64,000 bases of DNA from Streptomyces sp. NBC_01476 (GTDB lineage: Bacteria > Actinomycetota > Actinomycetes > Streptomycetales > Streptomycetaceae), in contig NZ_CP109446.1 of the NCBI RefSeq assembly GCF_036227265.1, positions 310,001 through 374,000 on the forward strand. Reading direction: 5' to 3'. Positions within the stretch are counted from its first letter, which is position 1. Every line of letters starts with the position of its first letter. The notes under the pieces were generated by a model. The model saw nothing but the letters and a program-made list of their open reading frames with translations, was not told the origin of the DNA and did no database searches. The position numbers and the translations under genes were made by a program. Shown piece by piece: positions 51,195 to 60,158 of this stretch.

Positions 51195-52404
51195 CCCGGG
51201 CCGCCGCGTCGGTGCCGCCGTGCCCGGCCGGGCCGGCCACCGACGCGGCGAGCGCGCCGTCGAGGTCGCGCCACAGGTCCTCGGCGTCCTCCAGTCCCAC
51301 CGACAGCCGGAGCAGCCGGTCACCGACACCGCCGCTGCGCCGGTCGTCGGCGGCGACGATGCGGTGGCTGATCGACGCGGGGTGCTGGATGAGGGTGTCC
51401 ACGCTGCCCAGGCTCACCGCCGGCGTGATCAGCCGGACCGCGCCGATGACCGCGTGCGGGTCGCCGGCCGTCTCGAAGGCGACCATGGCGCCGCCGAGCC
51501 GCGGATAGTGCACGGCGGTCACCCGCGGGTCGTCCGCGAGCCGGGCGGCCAGCAGCGCGGCCGTCGCCGAGGCGGCCGAGACCCGTACCGGCAGCGTGGC
51601 AAGCCCGCGCAGCAGCAGATAGCCGGCCAGCGGATGCAGCACCCCGCCGGTGGCGAAGCGCACCTGCCGCAGCCGCCGGGCGAACTCCTCGTCGCAGGCG
51701 ACCACGCCCCCGAGCACATCACCGTGCCCGCCCAGGTACTTGGTGGCACTGTGCAGCACGATGCGGGCACCGGACTCCGCCGGCCGCTGGAGCACGGGGG
51801 TGGCGAAGGTGTTGTCGGCGAGCAGCGGCACCGACCCGCAGGCGTACGCCACCGCCCGCAGGTCGACCTCGGCAAGCGTCGGGTTCGCCGGCGTCTCCAC
51901 GATCACCAGGCCGGTGTCGGGGCGGAGCGCGGCCGCGATGCCGGCCGGGTCGGTCCAGGTGACCTCGGTGCCGAGCAGCCCGCCGCTGAGCAGGTGGTCG
52001 CTGCTTCCGTACAGCGGCCGGACCGCGACCATGTGCCGCAGCCCCTCGGCGGCGCGGGCCAGCAGGCAGGCGGTCAGCGCGGCCATTCCGCTGGCGAAGG
52101 CGACCGCCGTCCCGGTGCCCTCCAGCCGCGCCAGGGCGGTCTCGAAGCGAGCGGTGGTCGGGTTGTCGAGCCGTCCGTAGACCGGCGGCCCCTGGAGGCG
52201 GGCGCCGGTCGCGGCGAAGGCGTCCAGCCGCTCGGCCTCGGCGCGGCTGTCGTACGAGGGATAGGTGGTGGACAGGTCCAGCGGCACGGCGTGGACACCC
52301 AGAGCGGCGAGGTCCTCGCGGCCGGCGTGCACGGCCTCGGTGGCGGGTGCCCAGCCGGGGTGTCCCGCGGCGGCGGGAGCGGACGGGGATGCGGTCGGCT
52401 TCAT
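51175..52404 (-). CDS. Cystathionine gamma-synthase/lyase-family PLP enzyme
   Basis: A 409-residue transsulfuration enzyme. YGRLDNPTTARFE, FASGMAALTACLL, LLADNTFATPVLQRP, and the Schiff-base Lys in HSATKYLGGHGDVLGG. Could be cystathionine gamma-synthase, gamma-lyase or methionine gamma-lyase; sequence alone does not decide. It is divergent from an Lrp/AsnC regulator 60 bp away, suggesting amino-acid-responsive control. Confidence 0.9.
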   Translation of the reverse strand: MKPTASPSAPAAAGHPGWAPATEAVHAGREDLAALGVHAVPLDLSTTYPSYDSRAEAERLDAFAATGARLQGPPVYGRLDNPTTARFETALARLEGTGTAVAFASGMAALTACLLARAAEGLRHMVAVRPLYGSSDHLLSGGLLGTEVTWTDPAGIAAALRPDTGLVIVETPANPTLAEVDLRAVAYACGSVPLLADNTFATPVLQRPAESGARIVLHSATKYLGGHGDVLGGVVACDEEFARRLRQVRFATGGVLHPLAGYLLLRGLATLPVRVSAASATAALLAARLADDPRVTAVHYPRLGGAMVAFETAGDPHAVIGAVRLITPAVSLGSVDTLIQHPASISHRIVAADDRRSGGVGDRLLRLSVGLEDAEDLWRDLDGALAASVAGPAGHGGTDAAARVRAGGS

Positions 52405-52464
52405 GCCATTCAGACTGAACGCCCAACGGGACGGGGCGGGAAAACCCCGTGCTACGTTCGGCCG

Positions 52465-52947
52465 ATGACCGAATCTGTCGCACTCGATCCGGTGGATCTC
52501 CACATCCTGCGGGTGCTCCAGAACGATGCCCGGACCACGTACCGCGACCTGGCCGCGGTAGTCGGCGTGGCACCCTCCACCTGCCTGGACCGGGTGGCCC
52601 GGCTGCGCCGCGGCGGCGTCATCCTCGGCCACGAACTGCGGCTCGACCCGGCGAAGTTGGGCCGCGGTCTGCAGGCACTGCTGCTGGTGCAGATGCGCCC
52701 GCACCGGCGGGAGCTGGTCGGCCCGTTCGTGGAGCGGATCCGCGGCCTGCCGGAGTCGCGGGCGCTGTTCCATCTGACCGGCCCCGACGACTACCTGGTG
52801 CAGGTGGCGGTGAGCGACACCGCGGACCTCCAGCGGCTGGTGCTCGACGAGTTCACCGCCCGGCGGGAAGTGGCCCGGGTGGAGACCCGGCTGATCTTCC
52901 AGCAGTGGGAGTGCGGGCCGCTGCTGCCGCCCGCTCACGACACGTAA
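52465..52947 (+). CDS. Lrp/AsnC-family regulator
   Basis: A 160-residue Lrp-type regulator. Helix-turn-helix at the N-terminus (LDPVDLHILRVLQNDARTTY; VGVAPSTCLDRVARLRRGG) and a RAM effector domain (FHLTGPDDYLVQVAVSD). A TACGTT hexamer 6 nt upstream of ATG suggests leaderless expression. Position opposite the transsulfuration enzyme implies control of it, probably by a sulfur or branched amino acid. Confidence 0.9.
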   Translation: MTESVALDPVDLHILRVLQNDARTTYRDLAAVVGVAPSTCLDRVARLRRGGVILGHELRLDPAKLGRGLQALLLVQMRPHRRELVGPFVERIRGLPESRALFHLTGPDDYLVQVAVSDTADLQRLVLDEFTARREVARVETRLIFQQWECGPLLPPAHDT

Positions 52948-53004
52948 GGTTCGCTGATTTTTTTGCTAGTGACGCGGACCGCTTCCTCGTACGAGGATGG
53001 CGCC

Positions 53005-54693
53005 ATGTCCACTCTCAGCAGCAGTGCACTCCCCCGGCAGGTCGCGGACGCCTATGTCGACGACCTCCTCGAACTCGACCCGATTCTCGGCACGTACCTC
53101 GGCGCCCCCGACAGCAACCGGCGGCTGCCCGACCTGTCACCGGCGGGCGCCGACGCGCTGGCCGCGCTGGCGCGTACGACGCTGGACCGGCTGACCGAGG
53201 CCGAGGCCCGGCCGGGCGCGGAGAGCGACGCCGAGCGGCGCTGCGCCCGGCTGCTGCGCGAGCGGCTCACCGCCGAGCTGGCGGTGCACGACGCCGACGA
53301 GCACCTGCGGGCGGTGAACAACCTGGGTTCGCCCGCGCACAACATCCGCGAGACGTTCTCGCTGATGCCCACCGACACCCCGGAGCAGTACGCCGACGTG
53401 GCCGCCCGGCTGCGCGCGGTCCCGGCCGCCCTCGACGGCTACCGCGCCTCGCTCACCGAGGGTCTGAACCGCGGGCTGAAGGCGGGTCCGCGCCAGGTGG
53501 AGACCGTCATCGGGCAGTTCGGCGAGTGGATCGGCGACGACGGGTCGGGCAGCTGGTTCGAGAAGCTGGGCGCGGACGGCCCGCAGGAGCTGCGGGGCGA
53601 GCTGGCCGCGGCCGGCGCCGAGGCGACCGCCGCCTTCGCGGCACTGCGCGACTGGTTCCGGGACACCTACGCGCCCGCCGTCGCCGGAGCCCCCGACACA
53701 GTGGGCCGTGAGCGGTACGCCCGCTGGTCCCGGCTGTGGAACGGCACCGACCTGGATCTGGACGAGGCGTACGCGTACGGCTGGTCCGAGTTCCACCGGC
53801 TGCGTGCCGAAATGCTCGCCGAGGCGGGGAAGATCCTGCCCGACGCCACTCCGTGGGAGGTGCTCAAGCACCTGGAGGAGCACGGGCAGGCCATCGAGGG
53901 CGTGGACGAGGTCCGCGACTGGCTGCAGGGCCTGATGGACGAGGCGATCACCGCGCTGGACGGCACCCACTTCGAACTGGCGGAGCGGGTCCGCCGGGTG
54001 GAGTCCCGGATCGCCCCGCCCGGCGGCGCCGCGGCCCCGTACTACACCGGTCCGTCGGAGGACTTCACCCGGCCCGGGCGCACCTGGCTGCCCACCATGG
54101 GCCGCACCCGCTTCCCGGTCTTCGACCTGGTCTCCACCTGGTACCACGAGGGTGTGCCCGGTCACCACCTGCAGATCGCGCAGTGGGTGCACGTCGCGGA
54201 GAACCTGTCGCGCTACCAGGCGACGGTCGGCATGGTCAGCGCCAACGTCGAAGGGTGGGCGCTGTACGCCGAACGCCTGATGGACGAGCTCGGTTTCCTC
54301 ACCGACCCCGAGCGGCGGCTCGGCTACCTCGACGCCCAGATGATGCGGGCCAACCGGATCATCGTGGACATCGGTATGCACCTGGAGCTGGAGATCCCGG
54401 CGGACTCGCCCTTCCACCCGGGCGAGCGCTGGACGCCGGAACTGGGCCGGGAGTTCTTCGGCCGGCACAGCGGCCGGCCGGCGAACTTCGTGGACAGCGA
54501 GCTGATCCGCTACCTCGGCATGCCCGGCCAGGCCATCGGCTACAAGCTCGGCGAGCGCGCCTGGCTGACCGGCCGGGCGGCGGCCCGCACGGCCCACGGC
54601 GACGCCTTCGACGCGAAGGCGTGGCACATGGCGGCGCTGTCGCTGGGTTCGCTCGGCCTTGACGACCTGGTGGCGGAGCTCTCCGCGCTCTAG
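53005..54693 (+). CDS. DUF885 family (predicted metallopeptidase)
   Basis: A 562-residue DUF885 protein. The putative zinc motif is WYHEGVPGHHLQIAQ near residue 380, with EGWALYAERLMDELGF downstream, the pattern of a distant metallopeptidase family. No signal peptide, so cytoplasmic. Substrate unknown. Followed by a strong hairpin. Confidence 0.88.
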   Translation: MSTLSSSALPRQVADAYVDDLLELDPILGTYLGAPDSNRRLPDLSPAGADALAALARTTLDRLTEAEARPGAESDAERRCARLLRERLTAELAVHDADEHLRAVNNLGSPAHNIRETFSLMPTDTPEQYADVAARLRAVPAALDGYRASLTEGLNRGLKAGPRQVETVIGQFGEWIGDDGSGSWFEKLGADGPQELRGELAAAGAEATAAFAALRDWFRDTYAPAVAGAPDTVGRERYARWSRLWNGTDLDLDEAYAYGWSEFHRLRAEMLAEAGKILPDATPWEVLKHLEEHGQAIEGVDEVRDWLQGLMDEAITALDGTHFELAERVRRVESRIAPPGGAAAPYYTGPSEDFTRPGRTWLPTMGRTRFPVFDLVSTWYHEGVPGHHLQIAQWVHVAENLSRYQATVGMVSANVEGWALYAERLMDELGFLTDPERRLGYLDAQMMRANRIIVDIGMHLELEIPADSPFHPGERWTPELGREFFGRHSGRPANFVDSELIRYLGMPGQAIGYKLGERAWLTGRAAARTAHGDAFDAKAWHMAALSLGSLGLDDLVAELSAL

Positions 54694-54699
54694 GACACC

Positions 54700-54734
54700 G
54701 GTGCGGGCCGCCACCGGCAGGGGCGGCCCGCACC
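54700..54734. terminator. Terminator hairpin after DUF885 gene
   Basis: GGTGCGGGCCGCC and GGCGGCCCGCACC form a perfect 13-bp stem with a 9-nt loop, 6 bp after the stop codon. Confidence 0.75.
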
Positions 54735-54863
54735 GCACGGGGCACACGGCGGCCCGCCGGAGTGGAACCTCTTTCCGCGCCCGCCCGTTACCCTGCTGCT
54801 CGGCGGCCGGATCGCCTCGGCGGCCCGGCCGGACCCTCTCGTACGACAAGGCGGTACGGCTGG

Positions 54864-55388
54864 ATGACCCTGCACGCTTCCCATGACGGCGGACGCCTGG
54901 TGCTGACCCAGGGGAGACTGACCCTGCGGGAGCAGCTGCCGGCCGACGCCGTCCAGTTGTCCGACGGCAAGCCCGCCGAGCTGGTCTGGATCGACGGGGT
55001 GCCCGGCGAGGGCACGGTGGGCGCCGCCACCATGACGGTGGCCACCGCCAGAGCCGGCGTCTACCGGCCCGGCTGGGGCCTGTTCGCGATCACCAGGTCC
55101 GAGGACGGCACCGCGGTCGGCGGCGCCGGCTTCCACGGACCGCCGGACCAGGGTTCGGTGGAGATCGGCTACGACCTGTCGGAATCGGCCCGCGGCGCGG
55201 GCTGGGCGACCGACGCGGCCCGGGCGCTGTGCCAGTGGGCGCTCGCCCAGCCGAATGTGATGGTGGTCCTGGCCACCACGGAGCCCGGCAACCGCGCGTC
55301 CCAGGCGGTGCTGGAGAGAGTCGGTTTCATACGGGTGGCGGACCGAGGCGAGCTCTGGGCGTACGAGCTCACCTCGGTTCCGGCGTGA
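54864..55388 (+). CDS. GNAT family N-acetyltransferase (RimJ-like)
   Basis: A 174-residue RimJ/RimL-type acetyltransferase. EIGYDLSESARGAGWATDAA carries the CoA loop, and TTEPGNRASQAVLERVGFIR is the typical C-terminal motif. ATG at 54864. Substrate unknown. Confidence 0.82.
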   Translation: MTLHASHDGGRLVLTQGRLTLREQLPADAVQLSDGKPAELVWIDGVPGEGTVGAATMTVATARAGVYRPGWGLFAITRSEDGTAVGGAGFHGPPDQGSVEIGYDLSESARGAGWATDAARALCQWALAQPNVMVVLATTEPGNRASQAVLERVGFIRVADRGELWAYELTSVPA

Positions 55389-55463
55389 CGGTTCCGCGTG
55401 ACGGCTCCGGCCTGATCGTTTCTTCCGGGCCGGCGCGGCCCGAAGGTCCGGGCCCGATCGTCG

Positions 55464-55505
55464 CGGCCTGACAGTCCCGGCCTGACGGTCCCGGCCTGAT
55501 CGTCC
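55464..55505. repeat. 3 x 14-bp tandem repeat
   Basis: Three consecutive units of CGGCCTGA-x-x-GTCC with slight changes between the convergent GNAT and rhodanese genes. Related partial copies (CCGGCCTGATCG near 55405) extend the pattern upstream. Confidence 0.8.
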
Positions 55506-55512
55506 CGGCCGC

Positions 55513-56013
55513 TCAGCAGCCGCAGTCGGCGGCTCCGACGGGAGCGGTGAGCGGGTCGGGTGCGCGCCGTACGGCGCCGTCGGCGATCTCGTGATCAAGA
55601 CCCTCCCGGATCCAGTACTCCATGCCGCCGAGCATCTCCTTGACCCGGTAGCCCAGGGTGGCGAGGCTCAGCGCGGCGCGGGTGGCGCCGTTGCAGCCGG
55701 GCCCCCAGCAGTGCACGACCACCGGGACCGCGGGGTCGAGGAACGTACCGGCCAGGCGCGGGATCCGGTCGGTGGGCAGGTGGACCGCGCCTGGGATGTG
55801 CCCCTGGTTCCAGGACTCGGTGCTGCGGCAGTCGACCACCACGAAGCCGGGGTCACCACCGGCCGCGAGCGCGGCAGCGACATCCGAGACGTCGGTGTGG
55901 AAGGCGAGCGACGCGGCGAAGTACGCGGCGGCGTCGGTGGGTGCGGCGGGCGGGACGCGCAGGACGGCATTGTCGGCGGGGGGCAGCAGGTCCGCGGTGT
56001 CGGAAGTGGTCAT
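55513..56013 (-). CDS. Rhodanese-like sulfurtransferase
   Basis: A 166-residue single-domain rhodanese. VVVDCRSTESWNQGHIPGAV is the first signature; the active-site Cys lies in VHCWGPGCNGATRAAL; LGGMEYWIREGL closes the domain. It transfers sulfane sulfur or senses thiols. The extreme C-terminus ends ADCGC, adding two Cys. Divergent from a second Lrp regulator. Confidence 0.88.
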   Translation of the reverse strand: MTTSDTADLLPPADNAVLRVPPAAPTDAAAYFAASLAFHTDVSDVAAALAAGGDPGFVVVDCRSTESWNQGHIPGAVHLPTDRIPRLAGTFLDPAVPVVVHCWGPGCNGATRAALSLATLGYRVKEMLGGMEYWIREGLDHEIADGAVRRAPDPLTAPVGAADCGC

Positions 56014-56107
56014 GCCCGGAAATCTAGGCGCGCGGACGCCGCCGCTGAAGAGGGATTCCCCGGCACTGCTGTTGATTCACCGGGGTTTCGGCTGCTACGC
56101 ATGGCGG

Positions 56108-56554
56108 ATGACCACGATTTCCCTGGACGCCACGGACTGGCGACTGCTGGAGGCCCTGCAACGCGACGGGCGGTCGAGCTACGCCGAGCTGGCCCGGACC
56201 GTGTCGATGTCGCCGAGCGCGGTGACCGACCGGGTCCGCCGGCTGGAGGAGGCCGGGGTGATCAGCGGCTACTCCGCGGTGATCGACCACGAGCGGGTCG
56301 GACTGCCGATCCTCGCGATGGTCCGGCTGCGCTACCCCACCGGCAACTACAAGCCCTTCCACGCGCTGCTCGGCACCACGCCCGAAATCCTGGAGGCGCA
56401 CCATGTCACCGGGGACGACTGCTTCGTGATGAAGGTCGCCGCGCGGTCCATGCGGCACCTGGAAGAGGTCACCGGCCGGATCGCCGGGCTCGGGGCGGTC
56501 ACCACGAGCATCGTGTACTCCTCACCCCTGGAACGCCGGCCGTTCGTGCTCTGA
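56108..56554 (+). CDS. Lrp/AsnC-family regulator
   Basis: A 148-residue Lrp-type regulator: LDATDWRLLEALQRDGRSSY and VSMSPSAVTDRVRRLEEAG form the DNA-binding part, and VTGDDCFVMKVAARSMRHLE the RAM domain. Divergent from the rhodanese gene, a common Lrp-rhodanese arrangement in actinomycetes that suggests direct control. Confidence 0.9.
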   Translation: MTTISLDATDWRLLEALQRDGRSSYAELARTVSMSPSAVTDRVRRLEEAGVISGYSAVIDHERVGLPILAMVRLRYPTGNYKPFHALLGTTPEILEAHHVTGDDCFVMKVAARSMRHLEEVTGRIAGLGAVTTSIVYSSPLERRPFVL

Positions 56555-56560
56555 GCCGGA

Positions 56561-59500
56561 TCAGCTGTGCGCGGCCGTCCGCATCCGTACGGTGGAGCCG
56601 TCCCGCCCCTTGAGGACACGCAGTTGGGCCGGGATGCGGTGCCGCAGGTCCGCCACGTGGCTGACGATGCCGACCGCGCGGTCCCGCTCCCGCAGGCCGT
56701 CGAGGACGTCGAGGACCTCGTCCAGGGTCTGGTCGTCCAGGCTGCCGAAGCCCTCGTCGATGAAGAGGGTGTCGAGCCGGGTGCCGCCGGACTCGTCGGT
56801 CACCACGTCCGCGAGGCCCAGCGCGAGGGCCAGTGAGGCGAAGAAGGTCTCGCCGCCGGAGAGCGTGGCGGTGTCGCGTTCGGTGCCGGTCCAGGCGTCC
56901 ACCACCATCAGGCCGAGGCCGGACTTGGTACGGCCACTGCCCCGGGCGTCGCTGTGCACCAGGGTGTAGCGGCCGGCCGACATCCGCTGGAGGCGCACCC
57001 CGGCGGCGGCGGCGACCTGTTCGAGGCGGGCGGCCAGCACGTACGTCTCCAGCTCCATCCGGAACCGGTTCTCGGCGCTGGTCGCCGACGCCAGGTCGGA
57101 GAGCCGGGCGATCATTGCGAACTCGGCGCGGGCCGGGGCGAGCTGCCGCACGCGTGCGGTGGCGTCCGCGGAGAGCCGGTCGAGGTCGCGGCAGCGGGCG
57201 GTGGCGGCGGACTCGGCGGCCGAGGCGGCCCGCAGCCGCGCGGTCGCGGCGGCGAGTGCGGCCTGGGCGGCGGCCGGGTCGGCCGGTGGCAGCGCCGCCG
57301 CGGCGGCGGGTTCCGGTGCGGCCAGATCGGCTTCGAGCGCGGCCTCCTCCTTGGACCATGCCTCCACTTGGCGTTCGGCCCGCCACAGCCGCTCGGCGGG
57401 CAGCAGCGCCGCCTTCGCCTCGGCCGGTGAGCCGAACCCGGCGCGGGCCGCCGCGTCGGCGAGTGCCCGCTCGGCCTCGGCGAGCCGGTCGGCGCTCTCG
57501 CCGCGGGCCCGCACGGCGTGCACGGCGCGTTCCAGCAGCGCGATGCGGTCGGACAGCCGGGCCCGGCGGGCCGCGACGCTCGGGTGACCGGCCCTGGCGC
57601 GCTCCAGCTCCGCGCTCAACTGCTCGTGTTGGTCGTCCAGTTCCTCGCGCCGCGAGGCATGGGCGGCAGCCTGGTTCAACGCCGCGTTGCGCTGCTCGGT
57701 ACGGCTGTCGCGCTCCTCCTCGGCGCGGGCCAGCGCCTGCTTCGCCTCGGGCACCCCGGCGGCCTCCCGAGTGGCCTGGGCGTGTTCGGCCTCCAGTACG
57801 GCGCAGGCGGTGGCCAGTCCGGCGGCCGGCTCCGCACCGGCGGTCGCGGCGGCCGCCTCCAGGGCGGCGCCCAGCCGGGCGGCTTCGGTACGCGCGGTGT
57901 CGTGCGCGGCGGCTGCCCGCTGGTAGGCCGCCTCGGCGGCTTCCTCGTCCGCCCGGGTGACCTGCTGCGGCGCGGGGCGGGCGGGCGCGGGGTGTTCGGC
58001 GGAGCCGCAGACCCGGCACGGCTCCCCCGCCGCGAGCTCCCCGGCCAACTCGGCGGCGATGCCGTCGATGCGTGCCTCGCGGAGGTCCTGCCAGGTGTCC
58101 CGCGCGTCGGCCGCGGCGTCCCGAGCGTGGCGTACGGCGTCCTCGGTGCGGGTCAACTCGGCCCTCAGCCGGTCCCGTTCGGCCGCGGCGTCGCGCTGCC
58201 GTCGGGCCGTCTCCAGCCGCGCGCTCAGGCCGCCCGCGCGCGCCGCGGCGTCCGCGCCGGCGTCGAGCCGGGTCTGGAGGGCGGCCCGCTGCCGCGGCCA
58301 CTCGCCCAGCCACGCCTCCGCCTCCCGCACGATGCCTTCGGCGGCCCGCTCCTCCCGCTCCAACTGCCCGCGCCGGGCCTCGACCTCCCGGACCCGCGCC
58401 TCGGCCTCCCCGGCCTGCGCCAGCCCCCCGAGCTCTTCCCGCAGCTCCCCGACCCGCCGCGCGAGCACGTCACTGACTGCGGCGGCCCAACCACCCCCGG
58501 CCGCCCCGGAACCGGCGGACGGCTCCGCACGGCCCACCGCCCCGCCCTGCCCCGGCACCACGTTCCGCCCCCGTGGCGCGGTCACATCAGCCGCCTCGTC
58601 CTGCTGCCGGGCACCGGCGGAAGGGGCCGGCATGCCACGGACCCCGGACGCGGCCGACGGCTCAGCCCCACCCGCCGCCTCTGCCCGCCCGAGCCGCTCC
58701 TGCCGAGACGCCCCGGACACGGCCAGCCGCTCGGCCTCCCCGCCTGCACCCCGGGCCGCGGGCAGCCCGGAAGCGCCCGGGACCGAGCCCGCCCGCTCCG
58801 GCTGCGAGAGGCCGGCAGAACCGCTCGCCTCATCACGCAACCCGGCCTCGTACCCGGGCAGCCCCGAAGCGGCCAGGGTCGCATCCGTACGGCTCGCACG
58901 CGCCGGGGACTCGACCCCGCCGGCCGCGTCCGCCCGCCCCGGCTCCCTCGCCTCACCACGCAACCCGCTCTCGTACCCGGGCAGCCCGGAAGCAGCCGGG
59001 GCCGCATCCGTACCGCCCGTAAGGGGTCCGGGCTCGGCTCGGGGGGCGGTGGTTTCGCCCCGGGCGGGACGCGTGCCGGTGCGGGCCTGCGGGAGGGCGC
59101 CCTCGGGCAACTGCTCTCCGGACGCGGTGAGTTCGGCCGCGATCCGCCGTTCGGTGGTCAGCGCGTCCCGGTGCTGGGTGGCGGCCTTGTCGCGGTGGGC
59201 GAGGGCGGGTTCGACGGTCGTGGCCCGCAGGGCGCGGGTGAGGGCGGTGCGGGCTGCCGTACGAGCCGCGTCCTCGGCGGCCAGCGCGTCGGCGCGGCGG
59301 CAGAGGTCGGCGTGGCGGGTCTGGAGGGCGTGCAGGTCCCGGGCCGCGTCGAAGGAGTCCGCGGCGGCCCGGTGGGCGGTCTCGGCGTGGTGGAGGGCCG
59401 ACCGGGCGACGGTGCGGGCCTCGCGGGCGTCGCAGCGCAGGACCGCGGCCCACTCCAGAAGGTCCGCCTCGGCCTCCGGGCCGGGTCCTGGTCCTGCCGC

Positions 59501-60154
59501 CTGCCGCAGCCGGGCGGCGAGGTCGCGCAGGTCCGCGTCGCCCTGGCCGAGCCGCTGGGACGCCTCCTGCTTGCGGTCCCGCAGCCACCGCTCCACCCCG
59601 CGGAAGCGGCGCGTGTCGAAGAGCTTGCCGAGCAGCGCGGCCCGTTCGGTGGCACTGGCCCGCAGGAAGGTCGCGAACTCGCCCTGCGGCAGCAGCACGA
59701 CCTGGCAGAACTGCTCGCAGCTCATCCCGACCAGCTGCTTGATCTCCTCACCGATCTCCTGGTGGGACTTGGAGATCCCCTCCCACTGCCCGCCCTTGTG
59801 CTCGCGCAGCAGCGTGACCGCCTTGTCGAGAGTCGTACCCGTCCCCCGCTTCTTCGCCCGCAGTTGCTCCGGCCGCCGGGTGATCTCCAACCGCCGCCCG
59901 CCGAGGGTCAGTTCCAGGACCACTTCGGTGGCGGTGCCGGCCGCCGCGTGGTCGCTGCGCAGCCTCGTCGCGGGCCGGGCCCCGGGCACCTGGCCGTAGA
60001 GGGCGTAGCAGACCGCGTCCAGGACGGAGGTCTTGCCTGCTCCGGTGGGGCCGTGCAGCAGGAACAGCCCGGCTGAGGAGAGTTCGTCGAAGTCGACCCG
60101 CTGGGTGCCGGCGAAGGGTCCGAACGCGGTGAGTTCGAGTCGGTGCAGTCGCAT
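56561..60154 (-). CDS. sbcC: SbcC nuclease subunit (SMC-like ATPase)
   Basis: A 1197-residue Rad50-type ATPase that works with SbcD on DNA hairpins and double-strand ends. P-loop LLHGPTGAGKTSVLDAVCYA near residue 35, Zn-hook GEPCRVCGSAEHP near residue 710, ABC signature ATLSGGETFFASLALALGLA and Walker B-type DTLFIDEGFGSLDD at the C-terminus. Residues about 358-553 are an unusual low-complexity Ala/Gly/Pro/Arg insert with an internal duplication. ATG at 60154 lies 4 bp after sbcD. Confidence 0.95.
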   Translation of the reverse strand: MRLHRLELTAFGPFAGTQRVDFDELSSAGLFLLHGPTGAGKTSVLDAVCYALYGQVPGARPATRLRSDHAAAGTATEVVLELTLGGRRLEITRRPEQLRAKKRGTGTTLDKAVTLLREHKGGQWEGISKSHQEIGEEIKQLVGMSCEQFCQVVLLPQGEFATFLRASATERAALLGKLFDTRRFRGVERWLRDRKQEASQRLGQGDADLRDLAARLRQAAGPGPGPEAEADLLEWAAVLRCDAREARTVARSALHHAETAHRAAADSFDAARDLHALQTRHADLCRRADALAAEDAARTAARTALTRALRATTVEPALAHRDKAATQHRDALTTERRIAAELTASGEQLPEGALPQARTGTRPARGETTAPRAEPGPLTGGTDAAPAASGLPGYESGLRGEAREPGRADAAGGVESPARASRTDATLAASGLPGYEAGLRDEASGSAGLSQPERAGSVPGASGLPAARGAGGEAERLAVSGASRQERLGRAEAAGGAEPSAASGVRGMPAPSAGARQQDEAADVTAPRGRNVVPGQGGAVGRAEPSAGSGAAGGGWAAAVSDVLARRVGELREELGGLAQAGEAEARVREVEARRGQLEREERAAEGIVREAEAWLGEWPRQRAALQTRLDAGADAAARAGGLSARLETARRQRDAAAERDRLRAELTRTEDAVRHARDAAADARDTWQDLREARIDGIAAELAGELAAGEPCRVCGSAEHPAPARPAPQQVTRADEEAAEAAYQRAAAAHDTARTEAARLGAALEAAAATAGAEPAAGLATACAVLEAEHAQATREAAGVPEAKQALARAEEERDSRTEQRNAALNQAAAHASRREELDDQHEQLSAELERARAGHPSVAARRARLSDRIALLERAVHAVRARGESADRLAEAERALADAAARAGFGSPAEAKAALLPAERLWRAERQVEAWSKEEAALEADLAAPEPAAAAALPPADPAAAQAALAAATARLRAASAAESAATARCRDLDRLSADATARVRQLAPARAEFAMIARLSDLASATSAENRFRMELETYVLAARLEQVAAAAGVRLQRMSAGRYTLVHSDARGSGRTKSGLGLMVVDAWTGTERDTATLSGGETFFASLALALGLADVVTDESGGTRLDTLFIDEGFGSLDDQTLDEVLDVLDGLRERDRAVGIVSHVADLRHRIPAQLRVLKGRDGSTVRMRTAAHS
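58826..59013. repeat. Imperfect 65-bp direct repeat inside sbcC
   Basis: Copies at 58826-58890 and 58949-59013 match at 58 of 65 positions, offset by 123 bp (41 codons), so the frame is kept. The protein carries ASGLPGYE(A/S)GLR twice. It lies within the low-complexity insert of SbcC. Confidence 0.85.
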
Positions 60155-60158
60155 CGGG

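Noticed and set aside
57518..60076. 852-codon plus-strand frame antisense to sbcC
   Set aside because: A shadow frame caused by high GC; the minus strand carries all SbcC motifs.
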